From the NCBI GenBank assembly GCA_045578425.1, contig JAZNKF010000023.1:1-64000 (forward strand): DNA of 64,000 nt, in the 5' to 3' direction. This DNA comes from RGIG3009 sp045578425. GTDB lineage: Bacteria; Bacillota; Clostridia; Oscillospirales; Acutalibacteraceae. The notes beneath the pieces were generated by a model that saw nothing but the letters and a program-made list of their open reading frames with translations, did no database searches and was not told the origin of the DNA. This document shows, one piece after another, positions 62,946-64,000 of this stretch; position 1 is the first letter of the stretch, and each line of letters opens with the position of its first letter. A program made the translations under genes and the position numbers.

Positions 62946-63065
62946 TGTACTCAAAAGCAAGGAAGGAGCCGCACCAGACTTGTTTTATACAGAGTACATT
63001 ACCCCTCCTCAAAACACCCCTCTAACTTAAAGTGAAAGACTTGCTGCTGAAGGCAAGTCTTTTGC
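62946..63065 (+). ncRNA. candidate small RNA with anti-Shine-Dalgarno-like loops
   Basis: Between pfp and spoIIIAA, a hairpin (TGTACTC 62946-62952 with GAGTACA 62992-62998; inner AAAA-CAAG with CTTGTTTT) is followed by an unpaired stretch with CCCCTCCTC (63002-63010) and CCCCTCT (63017-63023). A terminator stem AAAGACTTGC/GCAAGTCTTT (63035-63062) comes next. Hairpin, C-rich single strand and terminator together are the usual layout of Firmicute sRNAs. A 16-codon frame starting TTG at 62981 after GGAAGGAG may instead make it a leader-peptide transcript. Confidence 0.45.
63035..63065 (+). terminator. Rho-independent terminator (candidate sRNA end)
   Basis: Ten base pairs, AAAGACTTGC with GCAAGTCTTT, then TTTGCTTTTT. 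Confidence 0.8.
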
Positions 63066-63072
63066 TTTTTAG

Positions 63073-63103
63073 ACCACATACCTATTCGGTATGTGGTTTT
63101 TTT
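63073..63103 (+). terminator. second Rho-independent terminator
   Basis: ACCACATACC (63073-63082) with GGTATGTGGT (63088-63097), five-base loop, then a run of Ts. It lies ten bases after the previous terminator and insulates spoIIIAA. Confidence 0.85.
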
Positions 63104-63155
63104 GTTCTAATTTTTATTCGTGCGACATACCTATAAAACAAAGGTGGAAAGTCGT

Positions 63156-64000
63156 ATGAACGGATATCAAAGTGCCATAGAAATATTTCCCGAAACGTTA
63201 AGGAATGTTTTATCAAAGGTATCTGCCAATATTAAGCAGTGTACACAAGAAATTCGTTTGCGTGCAGGACAAGCCGTCTGCCTTGGATATAACGGTCGAG
63301 AACAATATCTTACACCTCAAGGACAAATTTGTGTCAACGACGAAAATGCTTTTATCTGTTCCGATGCATGGATACAACAAACCGTTGATACCCTTTGCGA
63401 AGGCTCCTTTTATGCGCATCAAGAGGAATGGAAAAATGGATTTTTGACAACGACAAAAGGCTGTCGTGTGGGTATTGTGGGAACCGCCTTAACGGAACAT
63501 GGAAAGATTGTGGGATACCGCGATATCACAGCGTTATGTGTACGCGTGGCACGAGAACACCGCGGATGTTCCGAGCCTTTGTTGCCGTATTTGTATGACG
63601 GGAAAATACATAGTTTGTTGTTGTGCGGTGAGCCGTCCAGTGGTAAGACGAGCATCCTTCGAGATGCCATCAGACTCTTAAAAAAAGAGTGCCTATCTGT
63701 ATCGGTGGTAGACGAACGAGGAGAATTATCACGAAACGCGGTGGGCTGTGACGTGTTGAAGTTTGCCTCAAAAGCTGCCGGACTCGAACAAGCCATTCGC
63801 TGTTTGTCACCGCAAGTGGTAGTGTTTGATGAACTCGGTGGGAAAGAGGAATGGAAAGCAATAAAAGAAGGAATGTTGCGGGGCGTTCCCACCGTGACGT
63901 CTGTTCACTGTGTTGACCCGCGGGAACTTTTGTATCGTGACGGTGCCAAATTGCTATACTACGGCATCTTTGAGCATATCGTTGTTTTAAAAGGACGCAC
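63156..64000 (+). CDS. spoIIIAA: SpoIIIAA, stage III sporulation ATPase (5' part, cut by window end)
   Basis: 281 codons are visible and the frame is still open at the end. The protein starts MNGYQSAIEIFPETLRNVL and has QEIRLRAGQAVCL, GCRVGIVGTAL and YRDITALCVRVAREHRGC, all typical of SpoIIIAA. Walker A is GEPSSGKTS near residue 155, and VVDERGELS and VVVFDELGG carry acidic Walker B-type residues. This secretion-type ATPase powers the SpoIIIA-SpoIIQ channel between mother cell and forespore. AAAGGTGG precedes the ATG. The rest of the spoIIIA operon should follow outside the window. Confidence 0.95.
   Translation, partial: MNGYQSAIEIFPETLRNVLSKVSANIKQCTQEIRLRAGQAVCLGYNGREQYLTPQGQICVNDENAFICSDAWIQQTVDTLCEGSFYAHQEEWKNGFLTTTKGCRVGIVGTALTEHGKIVGYRDITALCVRVAREHRGCSEPLLPYLYDGKIHSLLLCGEPSSGKTSILRDAIRLLKKECLSVSVVDERGELSRNAVGCDVLKFASKAAGLEQAIRCLSPQVVVFDELGGKEEWKAIKEGMLRGVPTVTSVHCVDPRELLYRDGAKLLYYGIFEHIVVLKGR

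Overview
The window looks like chromosome of an endospore-forming clostridium, probably an uncultured or gut-type member of the Oscillospirales/Ruminococcaceae. This rests on SpoVM, SipL, SpoIIGA, SigE, SigG, SpoIIIAA and a YlmC/YmxH-type protein, an alanine T-box, ThyX in place of ThyA, a PPi-type phosphofructokinase, and frequent GTG and TTG starts behind strong Shine-Dalgarno sites. Species cannot be fixed from the sequence alone. No tRNA, insertion sequence, prophage or CRISPR array was seen.

Layout. 1-0.65 kb is the 3' end of an rRNA operon (23S end, 5S, terminator) followed by a short repeat. 0.9-9.8 kb holds a surface SGNH esterase, a cyclase-family hydrolase, a sporulation micro-locus (47-residue membrane protein, 28-residue SpoVM, SipL-like coat protein), feoAB on the minus strand, a CapA-family protein and a YlmC/YmxH-type protein. 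10-11.7 kb is rpsB-tsf behind a structured leader. 12-22.6 kb has a HlyIII protein, a radical SAM-HAD fusion, a TVP38-type membrane protein, and the run thyX-tmk-DJ-1-formyl-THF cyclo-ligase-mltG-U32, ending in a class B PBP. 22.6-29.5 kb is alaS under an alanine T-box, then HIT, an exonuclease, trkA and trkH. 29.6-33.5 kb has lemA-TPM (minus), spoIIGA-sigE (plus) and sigG (minus, convergent).

33.6-44 kb carries a nucleotidyltransferase, a second K+ uptake pair (ktrB-ktrA) and a seven-gene V/A-type ATPase operon in the order E-DUF2764-A-B-D-I-K. That order is known from Chlamydia and spirochaetes rather than from typical Firmicutes ntp operons. The K subunit keeps the Na+-ligand residues of the Enterococcus enzyme, and a K+ transporter sits next door, so Na+ extrusion linked to K+ uptake is a reasonable reading.

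44-60.4 kb is one long surface-polysaccharide locus on the plus strand: initiating sugar-phosphate transferase, an aldolase plus 2-hydroxyacid dehydrogenase pair, UDP-GalNAcA-forming enzymes, an asparagine-synthase-like protein, an acetyltransferase, five glycosyltransferases, an EpsG-like polymerase, LicD and a Wzx flippase. Its inner part is visibly AT-rich compared with the flanking housekeeping genes.

60.5-64 kb returns to core genes: tmRNA (minus), lexA (minus) with a LexA-type operator over its own -35 box, PPi-phosphofructokinase, a candidate terminator-ended small RNA with anti-Shine-Dalgarno-like C-rich stretches, and the 5' part of spoIIIAA, cut by the window end.
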